From Desulfosporosinus metallidurans (lineage in GTDB: Bacteria > Bacillota > Desulfitobacteriia > Desulfitobacteriales > Desulfitobacteriaceae), in NCBI RefSeq assembly GCF_001936615.1, contig NZ_MLBF01000002.1:208391-272390 (forward strand): 64,000 nt of DNA. The letters run 5' to 3'. A program made the translations under genes and the position numbers. The notes under the pieces were generated by a model, which was given only the letters and a program-made list of their open reading frames with translations, was not told the DNA's origin and searched no databases. Below, in pieces: positions 9,103-16,547 of the stretch. The stretch's first letter is position 1. Each line of letters opens with the position of its first letter.

Positions 9103-9175
9103 GGCTAAGCGCCTCCCTTCTTTTAAGCTTGCTAATATGTCCTAGTAAAATCACATTAGGTATAACAAACAAGTT

Positions 9176-9442
9176 TTAACGACTTGCTAGCGGATGTTCT
9201 ATGGACCCTTGATGGGTCTCCTTGACAAAAATTTTAGCACATTCTCCTCGGCGCATTGCTAAATAGTACCCTTTCAATCGAATCTGAAGTGGTCCACCCC
9301 AAGGAGCACAACGTATAACTTCTAACTCAACCCCAGGGACGATTCCCATATCCATCATCCGACGACGTAACGCTCCCCCACCTTCAATATGCTCAACACA
9401 TGCCCGTTCTCCAGGTTTTAAATCCCCTAAATAGCGTCCCAT
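9176..9442 (-). CDS. feoA: Ferrous iron transport accessory protein FeoA
   Basis: 88 aa, a single SH3-like FeoA domain: LGDLKPGERACVEHIEGGGALRRRMMDMGIVPGVELEVI...PLQIRLKGYYLAMRRGECAKIFV. FeoA assists FeoB, probably by contacting its cytoplasmic domain. It is the first gene of the operon; GGAGG lies before the ATG and the Fur box is 23 bases upstream of the start. Confidence 0.94.
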   Translation of the reverse strand: MGRYLGDLKPGERACVEHIEGGGALRRRMMDMGIVPGVELEVIRCAPWGGPLQIRLKGYYLAMRRGECAKIFVKETHQGSIEHPLASR

Positions 9443-9464
9443 CGTTTCATCCCTCCTATATAAA

Positions 9465-9479
9465 CGATAATCATTCTCA
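9465..9479 (-). promoter_or_regulatory. Fur box in front of feoA
   Basis: On the minus strand TGAGAATGATTATCG matches the 7-1-7 Fur consensus TGATAATNATTATCA at all but two positions. It sits just upstream of the feoA ribosome binding site, so Fe2+-Fur should repress the operon. Confidence 0.75.
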
Positions 9480-9586
9480 CTTAAATCCTAAAAAATAACT
9501 GAGAACCTATCTCATCTATAGGATACTATCCTTTCCTTACCCTGTCAAGATAAATCATAAAAACAACCGTCGGCCTTCCCTACAAC

Positions 9587-10099
9587 TTACCCATCCATTG
9601 GATTTTTAGGACCTGAGAGATTTATTTGGTAAAATACTAGGTTAAGCCACTTACCAAATTTAAAACCAGCTCTTTTAATAGTACCTGAATATTCAAAACC
9701 CATCTTTTCATGCATTTTAATGCTGTTTTCATTAAAACCATCTATACCGGCAACTAGTGTTGCATACTCTCTTTTATCAGCAATTCTAATGATTTCTTTC
9801 ATTAATGCAGTACCAACCCCATGGTTCCTATAGTTTGGATGCACATAGACAGAATGCTCTATCGTATATTTATAGGCTGGCCAAGCTCTAAAAGGGCCAA
9901 ACGTTGCAAATCCAAGAACTTCATTATTTTCTTCAAAAACAAGAACCGGCAATCCCTCCTCATTCTTCTTCTGAAACCATAACTTTCTATCCTCCAGGGT
10001 CTGAATATCATAGGTGTATATTGCCGTAGTGTTTAATATGGCATCGTTATAAATTTCCAAGATTTCGTGCAAATCTTTTTCAACGGCTTGTCTAATCAT
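9587..10099 (-). CDS. GNAT acetyltransferase, phosphinothricin-acetyltransferase-like
   Basis: 170 aa. The acetyl-CoA loop is HPNYRNHGVGTALMKEII; GFATFGPFRAWPAYKYTIEHSVYV is typical of the Bar/Pat-YwnH group, which acetylates amino-acid-like amines such as phosphinothricin or methionine sulfoximine. The start at 10099 is chosen because AAGGAGG lies nine bases before it; the frame upstream belongs to a relic (see 10158-10226). The natural substrate is unknown. Confidence 0.85.
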   Translation of the reverse strand: MIRQAVEKDLHEILEIYNDAILNTTAIYTYDIQTLEDRKLWFQKKNEEGLPVLVFEENNEVLGFATFGPFRAWPAYKYTIEHSVYVHPNYRNHGVGTALMKEIIRIADKREYATLVAGIDGFNENSIKMHEKMGFEYSGTIKRAGFKFGKWLNLVFYQINLSGPKNPMDG

Positions 10100-10157
10100 T
10101 TTTGTAACCTCCTTAAATATCATTGGGACAATAACCCATACAATATGGTCTGGGGCT

Positions 10158-10226
10158 TTATCTTCCAATCACTTTGATGGCACCAATAGGGCAATTCTAA
10201 GAGCAAATGGCACACCCGTTGCCCTG
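10158..10226 (-). pseudogene. Relic of a 4Fe-4S ferredoxin C-terminus
   Basis: Directly after the MFS stop, in the same frame, the minus strand reads GNGCAICS-stop-NCPIGAIKVIGR-stop. Ferredoxins carry CxxCxxCxxxCP here. Restoring two single-base changes (GGC to TGC, TAG to AAG) would give CNGCAICSKNCPIGAIKV. There is no start and no N-terminal half. It is most simply the remaining end of a lost ferredoxin gene. Confidence 0.55.
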
Positions 10227-11369
10227 TTATAACCTATTATCATATTGTAGGAAAAGCAGCGCTAAAATCACACCCCCGACTGTGAGCAAGGCCGATACTC
10301 TGTACATCAATTGTACCTCACCGATACGAATCAGCCACCCTGCACCCACGGTTCCAACAATCGCGCTGATTCCAAAACTGACAGCATTAAAGGCAGACTG
10401 AGTGCTCCCTTGAAGATAGGGAGGCAAAAGAAGGTTTAAATACTCCACACCGGCTAAATAAAATAGTGCAAAGCTAAGACTCTGAGTTATCTGTAACAAG
10501 ACTATTAAATGATAGTCTTGAACAAAACTATACGTTACCCAACGTAGAGCAAAAATAATCCCAGCCATCGCGATCAAGTATTGAGGATGAGACCGCTTCA
10601 GCCAAGCACTTCCCTTGCTAAATACAATCATTTCACTCAATGCAGCAATCATCCACCCTAACCCAATCCACCAGCGGCTTGCCCCTAATGCCTGCATGTG
10701 CCAGCCAAAAAAAGCAGTGTATGCATTATATGGGGTCATGAAAAGTAAGGTGACTATCAAAAAAACAAGTAACCCCGGAGCATTGAGGACGCTAATAATG
10801 GGAAAAGGTATGGTGGAAACCTTTTGCATCGTGTCACGTGGGTTAGGTAACGAGTTCGCCCAGAATAAACTCCCTAATAGAATAATGCCTTCTAGAACCC
10901 CGAACCAAGCCAAATCTAAATGAGAGAAAATAAGTCCACCGAGAGCGGCAGTCAGGGCAAACCCTAAGGAACCCCAGCGACGAATTTTTCCATAATCCTT
11001 TGGATCATCTAGTGTATTTAACACCAACGCATCCGATAAAGGTGTAATTGGTGAGTTTGTTAGAGCATATAAAAACAACAAAAAAGCAAACGATAAAAAA
11101 CCTTTGCCAAAAGACAACGTAATGCTGATGAAAGTCGTTAATATCAAAGCCGCGAGTAAATATTCTTTGCGGCGATGATGTCGATCTGCGAGTGTTCCCC
11201 AAACCGCTTGAGCGAAAATACCAGCGAGTGGACCGACAGACATTAGAAAACCAATTTGAAGGCTGTTCATATTAGAACGCGTGAGAAATAAAGGTAAAAA
11301 CGGAAGATAAATTCCCACCGCTGCAAAATAAAAAATATAATATCCAGCCATAACGGAATTGCGTTTCAT
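10227..11369 (-). CDS. MFS transporter (LacY/HcaT-like, MFS_1-like family)
   Basis: 380 aa with about twelve hydrophobic spans. It starts YYIFYFAAVGIYLPFLPLFL and has the loop 2-3 motif GTLADRHHRRKEYLL, plus RRWGSLGFALTAALGG. These match the group containing 3-phenylpropionate and nucleoside-like permeases of the LacY type. The substrate cannot be told. It is a single gene; a ferredoxin relic follows the stop codon immediately. Confidence 0.82.
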   Translation of the reverse strand: MKRNSVMAGYYIFYFAAVGIYLPFLPLFLTRSNMNSLQIGFLMSVGPLAGIFAQAVWGTLADRHHRRKEYLLAALILTTFISITLSFGKGFLSFAFLLFLYALTNSPITPLSDALVLNTLDDPKDYGKIRRWGSLGFALTAALGGLIFSHLDLAWFGVLEGIILLGSLFWANSLPNPRDTMQKVSTIPFPIISVLNAPGLLVFLIVTLLFMTPYNAYTAFFGWHMQALGASRWWIGLGWMIAALSEMIVFSKGSAWLKRSHPQYLIAMAGIIFALRWVTYSFVQDYHLIVLLQITQSLSFALFYLAGVEYLNLLLPPYLQGSTQSAFNAVSFGISAIVGTVGAGWLIRIGEVQLMYRVSALLTVGGVILALLFLQYDNRL

Positions 11370-11429
11370 TTTCGGTTTCTCCTCCCATCATGACAAGGGT
11401 ATAACGACCGAGCAGGCACAGTAGATTGA

Positions 11430-12422
11430 TCAAGAAATATTCACAGCCCCATTAGAGAGAATCTTTCTCAATTCCTTTTTATCCATACCTTGTCCTAAGG
11501 CAATACTTAAAAACAAACGCACCTTTTCCGTCGATAAATCCGCTGAAAACCAAGCCCCAACTCGTTCGAGGTCTGCTCCCCCACCCGGATATCCATAGAC
11601 AGGAGCCGTACGCCCAAATAAGCATCGTGACGTAATCACGACTGGAACACCCATTGCGATAATCTCAGAAATCTCCTGCATAAGGATTGGCGGTAGATTT
11701 CCACGTCCAAAAGCCTCGATCACGAACGCTTCCGTGTCGTCTTGAATCATGGTCCGCAAGATATTCGAAGGCATACCCGTATAAACCTTACAAATCGCGA
11801 CCTTTGCTAGAGTCTTTTGAATTCCAAGCTTAACGGTTCGTTCAGGTTTACGATGCCAAATGACCTCCCCTGTGTCGATACTTCCCAAGGCTCCTTTATC
11901 GCCCGAATTGAAGGCATCGACATGATTCGTATGCAATTTTCGCACATCCCGTGCAGCATGAATTTCTTCATTGAGAGCAATAACAACCCCTCGATCCACA
12001 GCCCGAGGATCGAGGGCAATGCGCATAGCATTCGATAGATTGCGCGGTCCATCCGAATCGCTCTCAGAAGCATCTCTTTGAGAAGCGGTCAGAATCACTG
12101 GCCGGTGATCATTAATGGCAACATCTAGGAAATAAGCGGTTTCCTCCAGCGTATCCGTACCATGGGTTATGATAATCCCTTTTAGTAAAGGATCGAGAGA
12201 AAAGTGCCGCTCAACCTCAAGTGCTAAAGTCCTCATCTGCGTTGGATCCATATTACAACTTGCTACATTGCTAAAATCGCATATTTCCCAATCGGCTTGC
12301 TGAGAGAGTTCAGGAAGGCTTTCCAGTAGCTCATGACCGCTAACAGCTGGAACAACCTTTCCTGTTTCATCCTTACGCATGGCAATAGTTCCACCTGTAG
12401 CAATAAGTAGTACTTTTTCCAT
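11430..12422 (-). CDS. ansA: L-asparaginase, type I
   Basis: 330 aa, standard length. The first catalytic Thr lies in TGGTIAM (residues 9-15) and the second Thr-Asp pair in IITHGTDTLEETAYFLD. It hydrolyses L-asparagine to aspartate and ammonia; there is no signal peptide, so it acts in the cytoplasm. The start codon is one base after the stop of the HD-domain gene, and its AAGGAGGGA ribosome binding site lies inside the end of that gene, so translation is coupled. Confidence 0.93.
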   Translation of the reverse strand: MEKVLLIATGGTIAMRKDETGKVVPAVSGHELLESLPELSQQADWEICDFSNVASCNMDPTQMRTLALEVERHFSLDPLLKGIIITHGTDTLEETAYFLDVAINDHRPVILTASQRDASESDSDGPRNLSNAMRIALDPRAVDRGVVIALNEEIHAARDVRKLHTNHVDAFNSGDKGALGSIDTGEVIWHRKPERTVKLGIQKTLAKVAICKVYTGMPSNILRTMIQDDTEAFVIEAFGRGNLPPILMQEISEIIAMGVPVVITSRCLFGRTAPVYGYPGGGADLERVGAWFSADLSTEKVRLFLSIALGQGMDKKELRKILSNGAVNIS

Positions 12423-12423
12423 G

Positions 12424-12915
12424 CTATCCCTCCTTCAATGGATTGATTCCTAAGTCTTTTAAAGCCTGCTGAAGCCTAGCAATATGATACTCCTTCGATA
12501 TTTCTTCTCCATGCCAATAACAGTCTAAAATATCTGCATCCTTCACAATTTCCTCAAGTGCTGTGCCAATCTGATCCTTCTTAGAATGGTTTATAACCGC
12601 TTGAACAATCTGTTCTCTTGTTTCTTCTGTGACGTTCCCTTCCACCAAGAAACGCCGAACTGGCTCCTCACCTTTAGGCGCATGATCATACTGTCGTCCC
12701 GATACCCAACGGCCAATATCATGTAAGGCACAAGCTAACGCTGCCTGCTCAGTGTCTACACTTCGCATTTCCGCAAGCATACGACCCATTTGAGCACAGC
12801 TTGTGGCATGAATTCTCTCCCATATCATTGGATAATCTCGTTGGATAGTTTGCTCCTCCAAATGATCCATATAACCATAAATCCTTTGCAAATCATTAAT
12901 AAAATCCCACTTCAT
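12424..12915 (-). CDS. HD-domain hydrolase
   Basis: 163 aa. The HD residues appear as RIHATSCAQMGRML (first His) and ALACALHDIGRW (His-Asp), followed by VINHSKKD and VKDADILDCYW. This is the pattern of small metal-dependent phosphohydrolases of the HDIG type. The substrate is unknown; co-translation with asparaginase suggests a shared nitrogen or nucleotide context, which is inference only. Confidence 0.8.
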   Translation of the reverse strand: MKWDFINDLQRIYGYMDHLEEQTIQRDYPMIWERIHATSCAQMGRMLAEMRSVDTEQAALACALHDIGRWVSGRQYDHAPKGEEPVRRFLVEGNVTEETREQIVQAVINHSKKDQIGTALEEIVKDADILDCYWHGEEISKEYHIARLQQALKDLGINPLKEG

Positions 12916-13021
12916 CGCAGATCCCTCACTTACCTTATTTTACCATAATAAAAAGGAAAATTTATTCGCTTCCTCCTCATATCTTATCCTAGGGAGTATA
13001 CAACAAGAGGAGGAAGTCTGT

Positions 13022-14002
13022 TTGAATTCAAATTGGACACCGACAGCACGACACCTTATAGACAAACGATTATGGGTACTCGGTTATGTTTCCGAAGATT
13101 TCCAGGGAGATATGCGCGCCATTGGCTCACTGCGGCAACAAGGCTCCCGCATCGATGCTTATGCTGACTTTGCCTTTCAGCTTCAACCAGATGGTCAGTT
13201 CAGCGGTCAAGTTAATAAACTCGCGCTTCAAGAGGCTATAGCACAAGGAACGGCTCCCCTTATTCTCTTTCACAATTTTAACGGAAAAATCTTTGATCCT
13301 CTACCCTTACGTTCTGTTTTATCTTCAACTGTTTCGCAACGAAATTGTATACAGCATATGATGAATTTGATCCCACCTACGGCAGCCGGTGTACATGTCG
13401 ATTTTGAAGGGATAGAAGGCCCTTACCGAATTCCTTTTCTTGCTTTTCTAGAATCCTTGAAGGCAACATTACATGACCGAGGTTTACTTTTAACTATTGC
13501 TATCCCTGCAAAGCGTTCGAAATGGGAAGCGCCAGGCTATGACTTTGCTGGCATTGGGCGGTTATGCGATTCAGTGACTCTAATGACCTATGACGAACAT
13601 TTTTCAGGCGGTTCGCCCGGTCCAATTGCAAGTCTACCTTGGATGACCGAATCGCTCGACTATGCTATCCGCTATGTCCCGCACGAAAAATTATTACTGG
13701 GCATACCCGTCTATGGGTATGATTGGTCCCACGAGCAAACTCAGATGGTTCCAATGCGTGATATTCCCGAGTTGGTCGCTCGAACTAATGCACGCATCCT
13801 TTGGTCTGATCCCGCAGTCGAACCTAATTTCTATTATTGGCAAGGACGCCTAAGACATACTGTCTGGTATGAAAATGAACTTTCTGCCAAGATTCGCCTC
13901 GGCTTTGTCAAAAGTTATCGGTTGAGGGGCATTGCCGTATGGCGCCTTGGTTACGAAACAAGTCGGTTTTGGCAAGGGGTAACCAGTAAACTCAAAAGAT
14001 AA
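13022..14002 (+). CDS. GH18-family glycoside hydrolase of the spore cortex type (YdhD/YaaH-like catalytic domain)
   Basis: 326 aa, catalytic TIM barrel only, with neither LysM repeats nor a signal peptide. The acid/base loop is GVHVDFEGIEG, a DxE-type variant of the GH18 DxxDxDxE motif with the catalytic Glu. LMTYDEHFSGGSPGPIASLPWM and GIPVYGYDW are typical of spore germination YaaH-type enzymes that cut muramic-lactam cortex. The start is TTG, with GGAGGAAG five bases before it. The missing LysM modules mean that localisation must differ from YaaH. Confidence 0.82.
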   Translation: MNSNWTPTARHLIDKRLWVLGYVSEDFQGDMRAIGSLRQQGSRIDAYADFAFQLQPDGQFSGQVNKLALQEAIAQGTAPLILFHNFNGKIFDPLPLRSVLSSTVSQRNCIQHMMNLIPPTAAGVHVDFEGIEGPYRIPFLAFLESLKATLHDRGLLLTIAIPAKRSKWEAPGYDFAGIGRLCDSVTLMTYDEHFSGGSPGPIASLPWMTESLDYAIRYVPHEKLLLGIPVYGYDWSHEQTQMVPMRDIPELVARTNARILWSDPAVEPNFYYWQGRLRHTVWYENELSAKIRLGFVKSYRLRGIAVWRLGYETSRFWQGVTSKLKR

Positions 14003-14049
14003 TCTTACTCTTGAGCGTTTATAGGGCATCTTCTTCGGTGAATACTCTT

Positions 14050-14146
14050 TCTTGTACCAGTCAGGAAGTATAAGTTTTGGGTGGCATAAGTGCAACTAAG
14101 GCGACCGCCTTCGCTAAGGCTTGGCGCTAGCCAAGTTTTCTTTAAA
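14050..14146 (-). repeat. Dispersed intergenic repeat, copy B
   Basis: On the minus strand it runs TTTAAAGAAAACTTGGC, then the palindrome CTTGGCTAGCGCCAAG, GCGAAGGCGGTCGCC, TTAGTTGCACT, and ends with AAAACTTATACTTCCTGAC and TGGTACAAGA. The modules are shared in the same order with 52957-53192. The stretch 14003-14312 between genes holds only this repeat and the hairpin at 14151-14209. Confidence 0.75.
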
Positions 14147-14150
14147 CCAT

Positions 14151-14209
14151 AAGAGCGTATAGTTAGGCAGAATTGCATTCTTATGTTTCTGCCTAATTAT
14201 ACGCTCTTT
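14151..14209 (+). terminator. Long hairpin, possible terminator of the GH18 gene
   Basis: AAGAGCGTATAGTTAGGC pairs with GCCTAATTATACGCTCTT (about 20 bp with one mismatch) around a 14-base loop. There is only a short T-run, so termination is likely but not certain. Confidence 0.55.
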
Positions 14210-14312
14210 GATTAACATGTGCCATCCTTTATAAAACATCTACTTGTTCTTTAATCAATTTACCCTTATTATTGGAATTACTAAAGAAGTACAAAGGAGA
14301 TGAAACATACCT

Positions 14313-14594
14313 ATGTATGACCTTAAAAATCACACAGAAATTGCAGTCCATCAGGCACTACAAGATTATCTTCGCAAAAACGCAATATCCTGTTCCTGTG
14401 AGCGCTGTCAGGCTGATATTATGGCCTTAGCCTTAAATCGTTTACCCCCGCGTTATTATGTTTCTTCGCGTGGCGAAATTATGACGCAATGGGAATCCCA
14501 AGCACTTCCAGATCAAGCGCGTGTTATGGCAGATGTTGTCCGTGCGGCCCAACAAGTCAGTGCTACGCCCTCACATTCATTAGACTTACCCTGA
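14313..14594 (+). CDS. comFB: ComFB-family protein
   Basis: 93 aa. The diagnostic stretch is CSCERCQADIMALALNRLPPRYYVSSRGE (residues about 28-56) with three cysteines in CxCxxC. Bacillus ComFB is the small middle protein of the comF operon with unclear function; ComFB proteins elsewhere have been reported as cyclic dinucleotide binders. Neither comFA nor comFC is adjacent, so this is a stand-alone copy. It has an AAAGGAGATG ribosome binding site. Confidence 0.85.
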   Translation: MYDLKNHTEIAVHQALQDYLRKNAISCSCERCQADIMALALNRLPPRYYVSSRGEIMTQWESQALPDQARVMADVVRAAQQVSATPSHSLDLP

Positions 14595-14609
14595 ACTGAT
14601 CGGACGCCA

Positions 14610-14735
14610 TTAACTTGCATTTATAACGATGATCACAGTTAAGACTGCTACTACAAATAACACCAACACTCGAAAAGGGGTGTTGATGACCGGTTTTATC
14701 TGTACCGGAGTCCATTCAATGTCAACCATTCTCAT
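14610..14735 (-). CDS. Small membrane protein, 41 aa, unknown function
   Basis: It begins MRMVDIEWTPVQIKPV and has one C-terminal hydrophobic span (VLVLFVVAVLTVIIVI). GAGGAGG precedes the start by eight bases. It lies on the opposite strand in the gap between comFB and the Crp/Fnr gene. The second ATG (14729) is an alternative start. Function unknown; the ribosome binding site and the hydrophobic pattern support it. Confidence 0.6.
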   Translation of the reverse strand: MRMVDIEWTPVQIKPVINTPFRVLVLFVVAVLTVIIVINAS

Positions 14736-14789
14736 TAACGATTCCTCCTCGCTCCCTTCTAGTGTATGACCTTACTCGTTACACTGTGA

Positions 14790-14820
14790 AAACGAGGAGA
14801 CCTAAAAGGTCTCCTCGTTT
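14790..14820 (+). terminator. Terminator-like hairpin between comFB and the Crp/Fnr gene
   Basis: AAACGAGGAGACCT and AGGTCTCCTCGTTT form a 14-bp perfect stem with an AAA loop. The T-run is short on both strands, so strength and direction are uncertain. Confidence 0.55.
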
Positions 14821-14881
14821 ATACTATCCGAAACATCCACCAATACGTGTCAAAATAAGTTACTGAAATGAGGTGCAATTC

Positions 14882-15556
14882 GTGCTTAAGCCCGAGGAAC
14901 TTCTCCGCTTTGCTCTGTTTTCATCCTTAACTACTGACGATGTCACTCCCCTGCTTCCCCATCTAAATGAGCGTCATTACCGCCGTGGACAGCTCTTGTT
15001 TGTTGAGGGAGAGATCGGTTCTTCAGTGTATTTTGTCCTCTCTGGACAAGTAAAACTCAGTAAATCAACACCAGAGGGTGTGGAACAGATTCTCGATTGG
15101 TGTGGCCCCTATGATTGTTTCGCCGAACTTCTACTGCTTGAAGCAGGTTCATATCCAGCCACTGCTGAAGTTCTACAAGACAGCACCCTTTTAGTCTTAC
15201 ATAATGAAGTCATGCCCCGTCTTCTCGAGGCTAATCCTGCTCTCTCCATGGCCCTGATTCGGACTTTGAGCAGGCGGTTAAGGCTCGCTCAAGAGTTCAT
15301 ACGGATTTTAACCAACCGTTCAACAGCAGGAGTTCTTGCTGCTCTATTTCTTCGCCTAGCGAAGCCTGCCTCAAACCCAGGCCAACCGATTTTTATAGAT
15401 GCCTCACTCACACATCGGGATCTAGCCAGTATGATCGGAACCTCACGCGAATGTGTCAATCGTGCCATTAACGGTTGGAAAAAATCAGGGGTTTTGAAAC
15501 TGGTCGATGATCGGTTGGAAATTATTAAGCCCTATGAATTAGCGGAATGGCCTTAA
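14882..15556 (+). CDS. Crp/Fnr-family transcription regulator
   Basis: 224 aa from the GTG at 14882, which has GAGGTG six bases before it. Residues 10-120 form a cyclic-nucleotide-binding beta roll (RRGQLLFVEGEIGSSVYFVLSGQVKLSK). The C-terminal winged helix is LTHRDLASMIGTSRECVNRAINGWKKSGVL. The FNR-type N-terminal cysteine cluster is absent, so it is not a standard oxygen-sensing FNR. CprK and related halorespiration regulators of this group exist in Desulfitobacterium, but no such target is adjacent. Its stop codon overlaps that of the convergent gene by three bases. Confidence 0.85.
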   Translation: MLKPEELLRFALFSSLTTDDVTPLLPHLNERHYRRGQLLFVEGEIGSSVYFVLSGQVKLSKSTPEGVEQILDWCGPYDCFAELLLLEAGSYPATAEVLQDSTLLVLHNEVMPRLLEANPALSMALIRTLSRRLRLAQEFIRILTNRSTAGVLAALFLRLAKPASNPGQPIFIDASLTHRDLASMIGTSRECVNRAINGWKKSGVLKLVDDRLEIIKPYELAEWP

Positions 15557-16410
15557 TTAAAACCCATGACATTGGAGCTTTCAGGCTCCAGTTGATTGAC
15601 TATGTGCCAACATTCTTCCCAACTTATGTTCAACTGACGCCGCCAAAATACCATCGCAGCGCGTGTCTTTTCACAGGCTCGTTCGTTAAATAGGCTTTGG
15701 GGCGGCATTTTTCCTCCCCATGCTTTAACCCATTCTTGATAACATTGAATGAGTTCTGTCGATTGACTCTTTAAAAATCGGAACGTATAAACACTTGTTA
15801 GCCAGTGGATCACCTCATCTTCCCCTCCCCGAGCATAGACTCGGCCATCTAAGTCTGCTCCAGCGATCAGAAGAAGTAGAAACAGGAAATGAACGCGTAT
15901 TGCCTGCCGTAAAGACTCAGGGTTTATCTGAACGATTTCTGCAAACCTTCCAATCGGCTTTAGAAAGAGTTTCACGTTAGGATCTCGGTAAGTACAAATT
16001 CCGAAAGCTGCTAAGGGGATTGGGAAGACATCCTCTAATCCACTCTCTTGTAATTGACCTACTAAGTCTCGTTCAGCCTGTACCAAACGTTGTTCTCTTA
16101 TTAAAAGTTGTTCTGTTGTTTCTTTTAAGAAGGATTCCGCTTCTTTGGGACGATCCGGAAGAGAATCAGCCCATTCACGTAACCGAGAGCGCCGAGGCAT
16201 GAGAATATCAATCAGAGATCCGGTTTCTTGTTGCAGTAGTTTAAATCCCTGACGCACACGCTCAGGGTCACGATATAATCCTCGCATTAACGTTTCAGCT
16301 GCACGGGGAACTTCCATGGATTCCTCAAACCGTACGATCGCTTCACCGTTGCGCTCCGGAAACTTGAGTCCCATGGCTTGCTCTATCTCTAATCGCAACG
16401 AAGACACCAC
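15553..16410 (-). CDS. Conserved-looking protein of unknown function, 285 aa
   Basis: I do not recognise this protein. It is mostly helical, with a basic region PRRSRLREWADSL near residue 93, a coiled stretch at 110-150 (KETTEQLLIREQRLVQAERDL), one hydrophobic segment near 195 (AIRVHFLFLLLLIAGADLDG) and a Trp-rich end. It may be soluble with a buried helix or have a single membrane pass. It is convergent with the Crp/Fnr gene and divergent from the helicase gene. Confidence 0.7.
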   Translation of the reverse strand: MVSSLRLEIEQAMGLKFPERNGEAIVRFEESMEVPRAAETLMRGLYRDPERVRQGFKLLQQETGSLIDILMPRRSRLREWADSLPDRPKEAESFLKETTEQLLIREQRLVQAERDLVGQLQESGLEDVFPIPLAAFGICTYRDPNVKLFLKPIGRFAEIVQINPESLRQAIRVHFLFLLLLIAGADLDGRVYARGGEDEVIHWLTSVYTFRFLKSQSTELIQCYQEWVKAWGGKMPPQSLFNERACEKTRAAMVFWRRQLNISWEECWHIVNQLEPESSNVMGFN

Positions 16411-16547
16411 TGATCCCCCCTTAGCCTTGTCTCTTGTTTCATCATATGGGACCTAGTGATCATTCAGACCATCTACCACACAAAGTTGACCATTATTCAG
16501 CGTTTTGTTAAAATAAGTAAAATGACATCAGAAACGAGCTGACCGAC

